64,000 nucleotides of DNA, from assembly GCF_023015625.1 (NCBI RefSeq), contig NZ_JALKAH010000002.1, positions 124,001 through 188,000 of the forward strand. Reading direction: 5' to 3'. The notes under the pieces were generated by a model. That model had not been told where the DNA came from. It did not search any database and saw only the letters and a list, made by a program, of their open reading frames with translations. Shown one piece after another: positions 26,199-35,558 of this stretch. Every line of letters starts with the position of its first letter. Position 1 is the stretch's first letter. The DNA comes from Yoonia sp. F2084L. GTDB taxonomy: Bacteria > Pseudomonadota > Alphaproteobacteria > Rhodobacterales > Rhodobacteraceae. The position numbers were made by a program, and so were the translations under genes.

Positions 26199-26693
26199 TC
26201 AGTTTTGTGACGGTGAATTGGCAAGGGCGAGCAGCGCTGGCATATCAAGCGGGTCATTGACCATGCGCAGTTCACCCACCTCATTGCGGGGCCAGTCCGC
26301 CATTGGTTTGTCGACGTAGAGTTCCACACCGTTGTCGTCCGGATCACGCATATAGACTGCCTCGCTCACGCCGTGGTCGGCGGCACCGTCGAGCGGGATA
26401 CCTGCGGCCATGACACGCGCAACGACCTGTGCCAGAGCCGATCTATCAGGATACAAGAAAGCAGAGTGGTAAAGCCCTGTATGCCCGGCAGGCGGCGGTG
26501 TTGCGCCAAGGCTGTCCCATGTGTTCAGACCGATGTGGTGGTGGTAATCTCCGGCCGCGAGAAAGGCCGCTCTTGCGCCATAGCGCTGCGTTACGGCAAA
26601 CCCCAAAAGGTCTGAATAGAACGAAATGGCGCGATCCAGATCCGACACGCGTAAATGAATATGGCCGACGCGGGCTGATGCGATCGTAGACAT
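26199..26693 (-). CDS. VOC superfamily protein (glyoxalase/extradiol dioxygenase fold)
   Basis: A 164-residue protein made of paired beta-alpha-beta-beta-beta modules: GHIHLRVSDLDRAISFYSDLLGF in the first, VYMRDPDDNGVELYVDKP in the second. His in GHIHLRV, a His in YHHHIGLNTW or YHSAFLY and Glu in GVELY are plausible metal ligands. The family includes CatE-like catechol dioxygenases, glyoxalases and antibiotic-resistance proteins; the substrate cannot be assigned. It stands alone between the aminotransferase and trpS. Confidence 0.85.
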   Translation of the reverse strand: MSTIASARVGHIHLRVSDLDRAISFYSDLLGFAVTQRYGARAAFLAAGDYHHHIGLNTWDSLGATPPPAGHTGLYHSAFLYPDRSALAQVVARVMAAGIPLDGAADHGVSEAVYMRDPDDNGVELYVDKPMADWPRNEVGELRMVNDPLDMPALLALANSPSQN

Positions 26694-26795
26694 GGGTGGC
26701 CTCTCAATGCTTGGTTCACCAGATTTAGGCGATCACATCAGGCGACAGAAGAGCCACTTGCGCATGGCGTCTGTGCGCAGGTCCACACAAGCGTG

Positions 26796-27812
26796 CTAGC
26801 TGCGCAGCAAGCCCACGATATCGTATGTATCCCGCAGAATTGGGTTTGCGATGGCGCGCGCTTTTTCGGCCCCTGCACCCAAGATGCGGTCGATCTCTGC
26901 CGGATCAGCCATGAACCGCGCCATTTCGTCCGCGATGGGAGCAAGTTTTGCCACTGCCAGATCGGCCAGCGCTGGTTTGAACGTGCCCCATTGCGCGCCG
27001 GAGTATTCGGCAATCACGGCCTCGGGCGTCATGTCATTAAGGGCCGCGTATATTTCGACCAGATTGCGCGCTTCGGGGCGACCGGCAAGGCTTTCCACTG
27101 TATCGGGCAGTGGTTCCGGATCGGTTTTTGCCTTGCGGAACTTCTTGGCGATCTTGTCGGCATCATCGGTCATGTTGATGCGTTCCATGTCGCTTTCGCC
27201 TGACTTCGACATCTTCTTGGTCCCGTCACGCAGGTTCATGATGCGCATCGCAGGGCCTTCGATGACCGGTTCGGTCAGAGGGAAGAAGTCCGTCTTAAAG
27301 TCGTGGTTGAACTTGGCCGCGATATCGCGCGTCAGTTCCACGTGCTGTTTCTGGTCTTCGCCCACAGGCACGTGGGTCGCGTGATAAATCAGGATATCGG
27401 CGGCCATGAGAGCGGGGTATGCATAAAGGCCCAGCGACACTTTTTCCGCGTTGCTGCCTGCTTTGTCCTTGAACTGGGTCATGCGGTTCATCCAACCTAC
27501 ACGGGCCACGCAGTTGAAGATCCAACCGAGTTCGGCATGTGCTGCCACTTGGCTTTGATTGAACAAAATGGATTGGCTGGGGTCGAGACCCGCAGCTAGA
27601 TAACCTGCTGCCACTTCGCGGGTCATGTTGGCCAGCTCTTTGGGGTCCTGCCAGACTGTGATTGCGTGCATATCGACCACGCAATAAACCGTTTCCATCT
27701 GACCCTGCATACCAACAAAGCGTTTGATCGCCCCCAGATAGTTGCCCAGCGTCAGCCCGCCGGAGGGTTTGATCCCTGAGAAAACGCGCGGTGTGAAATT
27801 TGTCTGGCTCAT
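26796..27812 (-). CDS. trpS: Tryptophanyl-tRNA synthetase
   Basis: A 338-residue class I aminoacyl-tRNA synthetase that charges tRNA-Trp. HIGH-type motif in [17 protein letters not shown], the Trp-binding [11 protein letters not shown] region and KMSKS as [13 protein letters not shown] (about residue 205). Length is normal. It is divergent from the rhomboid gene with only about 44 bases between starts, so promoters must overlap or be very compact. Confidence 0.97.
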   Translation of the reverse strand: MSQTNFTPRVFSGIKPSGGLTLGNYLGAIKRFVGMQGQMETVYCVVDMHAITVWQDPKELANMTREVAAGYLAAGLDPSQSILFNQSQVAAHAELGWIFNCVARVGWMNRMTQFKDKAGSNAEKVSLGLYAYPALMAADILIYHATHVPVGEDQKQHVELTRDIAAKFNHDFKTDFFPLTEPVIEGPAMRIMNLRDGTKKMSKSGESDMERINMTDDADKIAKKFRKAKTDPEPLPDTVESLAGRPEARNLVEIYAALNDMTPEAVIAEYSGAQWGTFKPALADLAVAKLAPIADEMARFMADPAEIDRILGAGAEKARAIANPILRDTYDIVGLLRS

Positions 27813-27856
27813 GGTGCAATGTCCGGGGTGGATTTCGGGGCAGGGCTCGCATACCC

Positions 27857-28582
27857 ATGTCCGAGCGACCCGTCAACGTCAACAGCCCCAGTGAGCCCCC
27901 TATGAAGCCAGAAAGCCCGTTCAACGCTTTGCCACCTGTGGTCATCGCGCTGACCCTTTTGATAATTGGTATCGAGGCCGTGTTTCAATTGGCCAACGCC
28001 GGCATTATCGGTGGCCCCCGCGGTGTTGGCTGGCGGATTGCGGCGATTGAGGAATACGGGTTCTCTGCTGCTGTGCTGGATCGGGTTTTGGTGAATGGTG
28101 ACTATTCGCTCGATATGCTCAAACGGTTTGTCACCTATCCGTTTGTGAACGTGCAGATCACACAGGTCGCCTTTTGTGCCGCCCTGACGCTGGCTTTGGG
28201 TAAGTTCACGGCTGAGTACTATGGGCAGGTGAAGGTTTTGTGTCTTTATGTTGCGACCAGCATCATCGGGGCGATCGCCTATGGTATGCTTGTTGAGGGC
28301 ACGTATCCTTTGTTGGGCGGTTTTACACCCGTTTACGGTTTGATCGGTGCCTATACCTACGCGCTTTGGTTGCGGTTGGGGAACGCGGGCGAGAACCAGA
28401 TCATGGCGTTTCGGTTGATCGGGTTTCTTTTGCTGATCCAGTTGATCTTTGGTCTGATCTTTGGCGGCAACAGCCAGTGGATTGCAGAGCTGACAGGCTT
28501 CTTTTCGGGGTTCGTGATGTCTGCGGTTTTGGCACCGGGTGGGTGGAGCAGCCTTGTGGCGCGATTGCGCGAACGCTCTTAG
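27857..28582 (+). CDS. Rhomboid-fold membrane protein lacking the catalytic dyad
   Basis: A roughly 241-residue protein with six hydrophobic segments in rhomboid order. Where active rhomboids have G-x-S-G before a FGLLGA-like stretch, this one reads [15 protein letters not shown], so Ser is replaced (Phe at the aligned position), and the last segment reads [10 protein letters not shown] where a catalytic His is expected (H-x-x-G becomes E-L-T-G). It is therefore predicted to be a pseudoprotease, akin to iRhoms, acting by binding membrane proteins rather than cutting them. Start: ATG 27857 or 27902; both ribosome sites are weak. The stop overlaps the convergent murJ by four bases. Confidence 0.85.
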   Translation: MSERPVNVNSPSEPPMKPESPFNALPPVVIALTLLIIGIEAVFQLANAGIIGGPRGVGWRIAAIEEYGFSAAVLDRVLVNGDYSLDMLKRFVTYPFVNVQITQVAFCAALTLALGKFTAEYYGQVKVLCLYVATSIIGAIAYGMLVEGTYPLLGGFTPVYGLIGAYTYALWLRLGNAGENQIMAFRLIGFLLLIQLIFGLIFGGNSQWIAELTGFFSGFVMSAVLAPGGWSSLVARLRERS

Positions 28583-30141
28583 CGGCGCAGATTGCGGCGG
28601 AACTCTGAGAGTTTGAATGCGCCTAGCAGATGCCCGAGCCCGAAGTAGCTGATGATGCCAATGGCGACTAAAGCCAACAGCGCCACATAGCGGACGGTCG
28701 CAATTGCGAAAAACGGTTTCATCACGGTTGCGGTGATGATCAGGATTAGCCCCATGCCAAGGGCGGCCAGAACGATTCTGATTAGGCGTGTCTTGAACCG
28801 TGCGTCAAACTTAGCCGCATCACCCATCGTGCGCGTTCCGCGCATCAGCAGAATGACCATCGCCCAGCCGGTCAAAGAAGTGCCAATAGCCGCAGCCGCA
28901 AAGCCAATGATGGGAGATAAACCAATCGCCAAAGCCGCATTTAGCACCATCGCAATCAGCGCGTAATAGAATGGTCGCTTTGTGTCTTCGCGCGCAAAAA
29001 ACAGCGGTTGCAGCGTCTTTTGCAGCACAAAGGCTGGCAGCCCCAGACCATATATAGCAACGGCGAGGGCCGTTGCGGCGGTGTCATCGCTGGTGAAAGC
29101 GCCGCGCTCAAACAGCACACTGACGAGCGGCAGCGGGATCACCATCAGCGCGACCGATGCGGGGATCGTCAGTGCCAGGCTGATCTCTGAGGCGCGGTTG
29201 AACGCGTCGCGCCCGCCTGTTTCGTCCCCGGCGCGCAGGCGGCGTGAAAGGTCCGGCAGCAGCACGACACCGATGGCGATGCCGACCACACCAAGCGGGA
29301 GTTGATAGAGCCGGTCAGCGTAGTTCAGCCATGCAACAGCACCTTCAAAGAAACTCGCCACCTGACGGCCCACAAGCAGGTTGACCTGTACGACTCCGCC
29401 TGCAAGGGCGGCAGGGGCTGCGATGATGGCAAGGCGTTTCAGTTCTGGCGTGATCTTTGGCAAGCCAATGCGCAGCGTATATCCGGCACGTTTGGCAGCG
29501 ATCCACACGACGGTAAGCTGCGCGATGCCAGCAAGGGGGACGGCGTAGGCGAGGGACTGGCCGATGATGCTTTGACCATCCGGTCCGGTGCAGTCACATG
29601 TCAGCCCCGTGATGATCAGCGCGATCACGAAGATGATGTTCAACAGCACAGGTGCTGCTGCGGCGGCTGTAAAGCGACCTGTGGCGTTCAAGACGCCCGA
29701 AAGTAAGGCTGTGAGCGAGATAAACAGGATATAGGGAAAGGCGATCCGTCCATAATAGACGGCAAGGTCAAACCGTTCGGTGCCAAGAAACCCGCTCGCC
29801 ATCATTGCCACAAGCGCGGGCATGAAGATGACGCCAATCACGGTAAAGACCGTCAGGATGCCCCCCAGTCCGACAAATGCGTCCTGCGCAAAGCGCTGGG
29901 CATCGTCGTCACCTTCGACCTTCTTTGAAAACATGGGCACAAAGGCCATGTTGAACGCGCCTTCGGCAAAGAAGCGGCGAAACAGGTTGGGCAGGGAGAA
30001 TGCGACCAGAAACGCCTCGGCCACCGGACCTGTGCCAAGGTAGGCCGCGATCATGATATCGCGTACAAACCCCATCACACGGCTGAGCAAGGTCCAGATG
30101 CCGACCGTAAAAAAGCCAGTCATGAGGCGAATGGGTTTCAC
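28579..30141 (-). CDS. murJ: Lipid II flippase MurJ (MviN)
   Basis: A roughly 520-residue inner-membrane protein of the MOP superfamily with about 14 hydrophobic segments, moving lipid II across the membrane for peptidoglycan synthesis. The N-terminus TGFFTVGIWTLLSRVMGFVRDIMIA and FAEGAFNMAFVPMFS are family hallmarks. The start is taken as GTG 30141, which has GGAG eight bases upstream and gives KPIRLMTGF; ATG 30123 is an alternative, and the reading back to 30279 overlaps glnD and is unlikely. It follows glnD with 70 bases between. Confidence 0.95.
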   Translation of the reverse strand: MKPIRLMTGFFTVGIWTLLSRVMGFVRDIMIAAYLGTGPVAEAFLVAFSLPNLFRRFFAEGAFNMAFVPMFSKKVEGDDDAQRFAQDAFVGLGGILTVFTVIGVIFMPALVAMMASGFLGTERFDLAVYYGRIAFPYILFISLTALLSGVLNATGRFTAAAAAPVLLNIIFVIALIITGLTCDCTGPDGQSIIGQSLAYAVPLAGIAQLTVVWIAAKRAGYTLRIGLPKITPELKRLAIIAAPAALAGGVVQVNLLVGRQVASFFEGAVAWLNYADRLYQLPLGVVGIAIGVVLLPDLSRRLRAGDETGGRDAFNRASEISLALTIPASVALMVIPLPLVSVLFERGAFTSDDTAATALAVAIYGLGLPAFVLQKTLQPLFFAREDTKRPFYYALIAMVLNAALAIGLSPIIGFAAAAIGTSLTGWAMVILLMRGTRTMGDAAKFDARFKTRLIRIVLAALGMGLILIITATVMKPFFAIATVRYVALLALVAIGIISYFGLGHLLGAFKLSEFRRNLRR

Positions 30142-30211
30142 GCGCAGGGCTCCAAAGTTTCTAGAAACTTTAGTCCAATTATTTGGAAAAAATTGGCCTG
30201 TGTTACGACGA

Positions 30212-33028
30212 TCACCCCGCCACCGCCCGCTCAGCACCCTGCGCAATTGCTTCGCGTAATTTACGCTCAAGCCCGGCACGCTTTGCTTCTGAGTGGTACT
30301 TTAGCCCCACGATGTCCTTGACGTAAAACGTATCCACAACCTGCTCTCCATATGTCGCGATGACGGCTGAGGCGATGTAGACATGCGCATTCGCAAGAGT
30401 TCGGGTCAAATCGTAGAGAAGTCCGGGACGGTCGCGCGTGTCGACCTCGATGATTGTGTAAATCTCGGATCCTTCGTTATCGAAGCTGATGTTGGTAGGC
30501 ACTTTGAATGCACGCTCGCGTTTTTTGATCTTGTCTTTGTCTTTCAGTGCTTCCTTGGCGACGACTTCGCCCTTCAGCGTGCGTTCGATCATTTTGCGCA
30601 GACGGGGCAGGCGCGCGGCCTCGTAGGGGTTGCCGTCGTTGTCCTGCACCCAGAAAACGGCCGTCGCATAGCCGTCTTTGGATGTGTATGTCCGCGCGTC
30701 CACGACGTTCGCGCCGACCAGTGCAAGCGCCCCGGTCATGCGGCTAAAGAGGCCCGGATGATCCACCATCGCAAAGCAGGCGCGCGTGGCATCGCGGTCT
30801 TCATCCAGCATCAGGTCGATCTTGATCTCATCATCCGCGATTTCGCGCAGCAGCTTGGCAAAAACGGTTTGCGCCGAAAGCGGAAGACCCTGCCAGTAAG
30901 GGCCATAGTGTCGTCCGACTTCGGCTTTAAGCGCCTTGTTGTCCCAATCAGAAAGGGCCGCACGCAGCGCGCGTTTGGCCTCTACCTCGCGGGTTTCGCG
31001 GTTGAGGTCTTCAAGACCGGTTTCCAATGCAGACTTAGTCGCTTTGTAAAGGTTGCGGATCAGCACCGCTTTCCAGTTGTTCCACGTCCCCGGACCAACA
31101 CCGCGAATGTCACAGACTGTAAGGGCGGTCAGCAAATCCAGCCGCTCAACCGATTTCATCGCCTTGGCAAAACCGCGCACTGTGCGCGGTTCCGAGATAT
31201 CGCGCTTTTGGGCAATGTCGGACAGCAACAGGTGATATCTGATCAACCATTCGACCGTTTCGCATTCCTTCTTGTTCAGCCCCAGACGCGGTGCCACTTT
31301 GCGTGCAATCTGGGCGCCAAGGATGGAGTGATCTTCGTCCCGGCCCTTTCCGATGTCATGCAGCAAAAGCGCGATATAGAGCACTTTGCGGTTCACGCCG
31401 CGTTCCAGAATGCCCGAGACAACAGGCAGTTCTTCAATCAGCTCTTTGCGTTCAATCTGGGCCAGGTTGCTGATGCATTGAATCGTATGCTCATCAACGG
31501 TGTAGTGGTGATACATGTTGAATTGCATCATCGCGACGATAGGTGCGAATTCGGGAATGAACGCGGCCAATACGCCCAATTCATTCATCCGGCGCAGCGC
31601 GCGTTCAGGGTTGCCATGTTTCAGCAGCAGATCAAGGAAAATACGGCGTGCTTCCTTATTGTCACGCATCTCGGCGTCGATCAGATCAAGGTTGGCTGAG
31701 ATCAGGCGCATTGCGTCAGGATGCAGCAATGTGCCTGTGCGCAACGCCTCTTCAAAGATACGCAGCATATTCAGCTTATCGGCAAAGAATGCCTTTTCAC
31801 TGGCAACGGTCAGCCGGTTTTGCTTGATGGCATAAGGGGCCTTGGCCCGTTTGCTTCGTCCAAACAGACGCAAGAGCATTGGTTCTTGTTTGGTGTGGTT
31901 GGCTTCCAACGCAGTCAGGAAAATACGTGTCAACTCGCCGACATGGGTCGCCTGCCGGAAATAGGCTTGCATGAAATGCTCAACGCCCCGCCTGCCGCCG
32001 TGGTCGGTGTAACCCATGGCTGCTGCAACCTCGACCTGCATGTCGAATGTCAGCTGATCTGCGGCCCTATTCGCAATGAGGTGCAAGTGGCAGCGCACGG
32101 CCCAAAGAAAATCCTCGGCGGTGACGAAGGTTTCAAATTCTTCGGCGGTGAAAACCTTCAGATCGACCAATTCGGCAGCGTCTTTAACTCCGTTCACGTA
32201 TTTGCTGATCCAAAAAAGCGATTGCAGGTCGCGTAGCCCGCCTTTGCCCTCTTTGACATTGGGTTCGACCACATAGCGTTGCCCACCTTGCTTACGGTGC
32301 CTTGTTGCGCGTTCTTCCAGCTTGGCCTCGATGAATTCGCTGGCTGTTGATTTGAACAAGTCAGACCAGAGCTTGTCGCCCAATTCAGTCGCAAGCTCTG
32401 CGTCCCCTGCAAGATAGCGGTATTCGACCAGCGACGTGCGGATCGTATAGTCTTCTTTGGCGAGCCGCAGACAGTCCTTCACGGTCCTGCTGGCATGCCC
32501 GACCTTCAGCTTCAGATCCCATAGCATATAAAGCATGGATTCGATCACGCTCTCTGCCCAGGGCGTGATTTTGTAGGGCGTCAGAAACAGCAGATCAACA
32601 TCGGAATGCGGTGCCATTTCGCCCCGTCCGTAGCCGCCAACCGCAATCAGCGAGAGCCGCTCGCCTTCTGTCGGGTTCGGTAGCTTGTGCAGATGCTCAG
32701 TCGCGACATTCAGCACCGTTTTGACAATCTGGTCGGTCAGCCAGCTATAGGCACGCGTGGTCTGGCGCGATGCAAAGGGCTGCGCTTGAAAGGCGGTGGC
32801 AATCTGTGACATGCCCGCTTTGCGCGCCTGCCGCAAAGCGGCAACGGTCGCGGCGCGAACGTCCTTTTCCGATTTTGCAGAAAGAATGGCCTCTGCGATC
32901 TGGGTCTGCACCGCTTGCGCATCAAAAATGACAGACGCCGGACAGATCAAACCGTCCGGCGCATCTGCCTGCAAAATAAGGTTGGGTTCAGAGGCCGGGG
33001 CCACCAAAGCTTCTTGGAGCTTGTTCAA
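30212..33028 (-). CDS. glnD: [Protein-PII] uridylyltransferase/uridylyl-removing enzyme
   Basis: A 938-residue nitrogen sensor that adds UMP to, or removes it from, the PII proteins GlnB and GlnK according to glutamine level. Domains in order: nucleotidyltransferase (GGYGRGEMAPHSDVDLLFL), GlnD-linker, HD hydrolase (LLHDIGKGRDEDHS) and two C-terminal ACT domains (the first at CFAMVDHPGLFSRMTGALAL; the second at DTRDRPGLLYDLTRTLANA) that bind glutamine. The start is uncertain: TTG 33028 overlaps the PBP-activator gene by 41 bases, while GTG 33004 reduces that to 17. Length is normal for the family. Confidence 0.96.
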   Translation of the reverse strand: MNKLQEALVAPASEPNLILQADAPDGLICPASVIFDAQAVQTQIAEAILSAKSEKDVRAATVAALRQARKAGMSQIATAFQAQPFASRQTTRAYSWLTDQIVKTVLNVATEHLHKLPNPTEGERLSLIAVGGYGRGEMAPHSDVDLLFLTPYKITPWAESVIESMLYMLWDLKLKVGHASRTVKDCLRLAKEDYTIRTSLVEYRYLAGDAELATELGDKLWSDLFKSTASEFIEAKLEERATRHRKQGGQRYVVEPNVKEGKGGLRDLQSLFWISKYVNGVKDAAELVDLKVFTAEEFETFVTAEDFLWAVRCHLHLIANRAADQLTFDMQVEVAAAMGYTDHGGRRGVEHFMQAYFRQATHVGELTRIFLTALEANHTKQEPMLLRLFGRSKRAKAPYAIKQNRLTVASEKAFFADKLNMLRIFEEALRTGTLLHPDAMRLISANLDLIDAEMRDNKEARRIFLDLLLKHGNPERALRRMNELGVLAAFIPEFAPIVAMMQFNMYHHYTVDEHTIQCISNLAQIERKELIEELPVVSGILERGVNRKVLYIALLLHDIGKGRDEDHSILGAQIARKVAPRLGLNKKECETVEWLIRYHLLLSDIAQKRDISEPRTVRGFAKAMKSVERLDLLTALTVCDIRGVGPGTWNNWKAVLIRNLYKATKSALETGLEDLNRETREVEAKRALRAALSDWDNKALKAEVGRHYGPYWQGLPLSAQTVFAKLLREIADDEIKIDLMLDEDRDATRACFAMVDHPGLFSRMTGALALVGANVVDARTYTSKDGYATAVFWVQDNDGNPYEAARLPRLRKMIERTLKGEVVAKEALKDKDKIKKRERAFKVPTNISFDNEGSEIYTIIEVDTRDRPGLLYDLTRTLANAHVYIASAVIATYGEQVVDTFYVKDIVGLKYHSEAKRAGLERKLREAIAQGAERAVAG

Positions 33029-34172
33029 GGATCACAACCTGATTGTTTTCAATAGTAGCAACGGCAAGCCCACGCTGGTTCAGGCCGTTCGGCAAAAGGC
33101 GAAAGACGCCTGACGTCCCACGAAACCCTTGCGGCTGGGTCAATGCAGATTTGGTCACTGCATCGGAATTTCCTGCCGCAGCAAGAGCCCCAATCGCCGC
33201 AATTCCGTCATAGGCCAAACCTGCGAGCGGATGCGGTTGCGCGCCATATGTCGCCGCATAGCGGTTTGCAAACAGCGTCGACGTGCCCGGATCAGGCATC
33301 GCAAAAAGACCGCCCTCAAGTCCCGGCAAGGCTGCCAATTGCGGCAGCGTGTCCCAGCGTGTCAGACCGATAAACCGGCTGCGGTCAGTATCCATCCCTG
33401 CATCCGGCAAGGCTGTTGCCAGGATAGGCAAATCGGCACTCGCTCCGGCCGTTGTGAACACGGCTTGTGCACCAGAGTTTCGCACGTTTGAAACAATCCG
33501 CCGTGTCGCGGTAAAAATGCCTTGTTGCGACAGCGCATAGCTTTCAACGCCAACCACCTCTGCGCCATTACTTTGTACGGCTGTAGTAATGGCGTCGCGG
33601 CCGACCCGTCCGGGCAGGTCATCGCCATGCACGACCATATAGCGGCTGATGCCTTGGCGTGACCCGTATTGTACGAGCCGCTCGGCGGTATTGCCGAATG
33701 TCGCGCCAAGGATAAATACATTACCACCTGCGAAAGCGCGGTTGTTTGAGAAGGCGAGCACATTCACGTTGCGGCCCGCGATTGCGACACCAGCGGCGTT
33801 TGCCGCTTCGCCGTAAAGTGGCCCAATGATGATCTTTGCACCTGCATCAACAGCCTGTCTTGCTGCGATGGCGGCCTGTTGTGGATTGCCGCCAGCGGTG
33901 TTGTAGACCGTCAGATTGACACTGGCACCTTGCAGGTCTGCAATAGCCAATCGGGCGGCGTTTTCAAAATTCTGGGCAAGTTGATTGTCGGTTGCCTGCG
34001 CTGACCCACCCGGCACCAGCAAAGCGACTTCAATGGGGGCTGTCGGATCAATCTGCTGACCGACATTGGCATCCGGTGCCAAGGTCACGTCGCAGGCGGC
34101 AAGCCAGAGCAGGGCGGTAAAGGCAAAAAAACGAGCAAGCGTCTTGCGGGCGTTGCTGAAACGGGCAAACAT
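32988..34172 (-). CDS. Penicillin-binding protein activator-like lipoprotein (LpoA/LivK fold)
   Basis: A 394-residue predicted outer-membrane lipoprotein. Signal with lipobox ALLWLAAC (acylated Cys about residue 26), then a periplasmic-binding-protein type I fold: IEVALLVPGG, IIIGPLYGEAANAAG, NVLAFSNNRAFAGGNVFILG. Proteins of this layout are annotated as PBP activators after LpoA, which stimulates PBP1A; many lack ligand-binding residues. The ATG 34172 has GGAGGG upstream, preferred to an extension to 34355. It is divergent from rsmI, a common arrangement (LpoA-like gene next to rsmI and yraN). Confidence 0.88.
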   Translation of the reverse strand: MFARFSNARKTLARFFAFTALLWLAACDVTLAPDANVGQQIDPTAPIEVALLVPGGSAQATDNQLAQNFENAARLAIADLQGASVNLTVYNTAGGNPQQAAIAARQAVDAGAKIIIGPLYGEAANAAGVAIAGRNVNVLAFSNNRAFAGGNVFILGATFGNTAERLVQYGSRQGISRYMVVHGDDLPGRVGRDAITTAVQSNGAEVVGVESYALSQQGIFTATRRIVSNVRNSGAQAVFTTAGASADLPILATALPDAGMDTDRSRFIGLTRWDTLPQLAALPGLEGGLFAMPDPGTSTLFANRYAATYGAQPHPLAGLAYDGIAAIGALAAAGNSDAVTKSALTQPQGFRGTSGVFRLLPNGLNQRGLAVATIENNQVVILEQAPRSFGGPGL

Positions 34173-34205
34173 ACGCGGTATCCCTCCTGGTTCGCGCGAT
34201 TGGCG

Positions 34206-34222
34206 TTTGGGTTTGACCCAAA
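34206..34222. promoter_or_regulatory. Dyad in the divergent rsmI / PBP-activator promoter region
   Basis: TTTGGGT-TTG-ACCCAAA is a perfect 7-bp inverted repeat about halfway between the divergent starts (34172 and 34277). It could be an operator serving both genes or a small hairpin. No regulator is identified. Confidence 0.3.
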
Positions 34223-34276
34223 GTCCTGCCGCGATATTGAGGCTCATCATAAAGCAGGGGGCAGCCGGGTCCAGAG

Positions 34277-35137
34277 ATGAATTATATAACCAAGCCACTC
34301 TCTGCCGGTCTGTACTTTGTGGCCACACCGATTGGGTCCGCGCGCGATATGACATTGCGTGGTCTGGATATTCTGGCCTCGGCCGATTTGATCGCTGCAG
34401 AAGACACCCGCACGGCGCGCAAACTGATGGAAATTCACGGCGTGCCGTTGAATGGCCGCAAGGTCGTGGCGTTCCATGATCATAGTGGTGATGGCGCTGT
34501 GGCGCGGCTGGTTGCAGATATCAAAAGTGGAGTTTCGGTGGCATACGTGTCCGAGGCGGGCACACCTTTGATAGCGGATCCGGGGTATGAATTGGGGCGC
34601 GCTGTGATTGCCGAAGGGTTGCCGGTGACTTCAGCGCCAGGTGCATCTGCTGTACTTGCGGCACTGACCGTTTCCGGGCTTGCCACGGACCGGTTCGCCT
34701 TTGTTGGGTTTCTGCCTGCGTCAAAGAAACAACGCGAAACCGAGATCGCCGGACTGCGGGATGTGCCGTTTACGTTGGTGTTTTACGAAAGCCCGAAACG
34801 TGTTGGGGAAATGTTAGGCAATTTGCGCGATGTTCTGGGGGGTCAGAGAGAAGCGGTCGTTTGCCGCGAGCTGACAAAAAAGTTTGAAGAGGTGACGCGC
34901 GGGACATTGGCGGAACTGGCAGATGCATTTGCGGCGCGATCCGTGAAGGGTGAAATCGTTGTTCTGGTTGGGCGCGCTGGTGCGGTTGATGTGGCCAACG
35001 ATGATATCACCGGCGCTTTGCGCGAGGCGATGAAAACGATGCGGGTCAAGGATGCGGCAACAGTTGTGTCAGGGGCGTTGGGTTTGCCGCGCAGGCAGGT
35101 CTATCAGATCGCACTGGGTTTGGGAGAAGACGATTGA
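34277..35137 (+). CDS. rsmI: 16S rRNA (cytidine1402-2'-O)-methyltransferase
   Basis: A 286-residue SAM-dependent methyltransferase that 2'-O-methylates C1402 in the decoding centre. It has the tetrapyrrole-methylase fold: LYFVATPIGSARDMTLRGLDIL at the start, AEDTRTARKL, YVSEAGTPLIADPGYELGR, GFLPASKKQRETE and FYESPKRVGEML. Its stop overlaps the start of yraN (TTGA), so the pair is coupled. It is divergent from the PBP-activator gene. Confidence 0.96.
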   Translation: MNYITKPLSAGLYFVATPIGSARDMTLRGLDILASADLIAAEDTRTARKLMEIHGVPLNGRKVVAFHDHSGDGAVARLVADIKSGVSVAYVSEAGTPLIADPGYELGRAVIAEGLPVTSAPGASAVLAALTVSGLATDRFAFVGFLPASKKQRETEIAGLRDVPFTLVFYESPKRVGEMLGNLRDVLGGQREAVVCRELTKKFEEVTRGTLAELADAFAARSVKGEIVVLVGRAGAVDVANDDITGALREAMKTMRVKDAATVVSGALGLPRRQVYQIALGLGEDD

Positions 35138-35490
35138 CCGGAACAGTCGGGTATCACGCAGGGCTTGCTGCTGAAGATATCGTTGCAAATGATTATGCAG
35201 CGCGCGCGCACGATATCGCGGCGCGTCGCTGGCGTGGAAAAGCTGGCGAAATTGATCTGATTGTGCGGGACGGGGACACCGTTGTTTTCGTCGAAGTGAA
35301 GAAAAGCCGCAGTTTTGCGACCGCCGCTGGCCGGCTGGGTCGTCGGCAGATGGAACGCATTGTTACCAGCGCGACAGAGTTTCTGACTGATGAACCGCGC
35401 GGTCAACTGACCGATGTGCGCTTTGATCTGGCAGTTGTGAATGGCATGGGTCGCCTCAAAGTGATCGAAAACGCCTTTATGGAAATGTGA
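35134..35490 (+). CDS. yraN: YraN/UPF0102 family nuclease-fold protein
   Basis: A 118-residue protein of the restriction-endonuclease-like UPF0102 family. The conserved core is visible: ARRWRGKAGEIDLIVRDGDTVVFVEVKKS, which contains the E-x-D and E-x-K metal-binding residues of this fold. Function is not established; it is often found next to rsmI. The start is a TTG at 35134 overlapping the rsmI stop. gshB follows after about 70 bases. Confidence 0.92.
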   Translation: MTGTVGYHAGLAAEDIVANDYAARAHDIAARRWRGKAGEIDLIVRDGDTVVFVEVKKSRSFATAAGRLGRRQMERIVTSATEFLTDEPRGQLTDVRFDLAVVNGMGRLKVIENAFMEM

Positions 35491-35558
35491 CATCCCATTG
35501 CACATGATCTGTGGCTAGGCCATCAACGCGGCATATCATCTATGCAAGAGGCCGCACC

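Noticed and set aside
26122-26319. A short plus-strand frame (65 codons) between the aminotransferase and VOC genes
   Set aside because: More than half overlaps the VOC gene in antisense, the GTG start has no clear ribosome site, and I recognise no family.
30383-31699. A 438-codon open frame antisense to glnD
   Set aside because: It mirrors glnD codon structure in a GC-rich gene, has no recognisable motifs and no ribosome site; glnD is certain.
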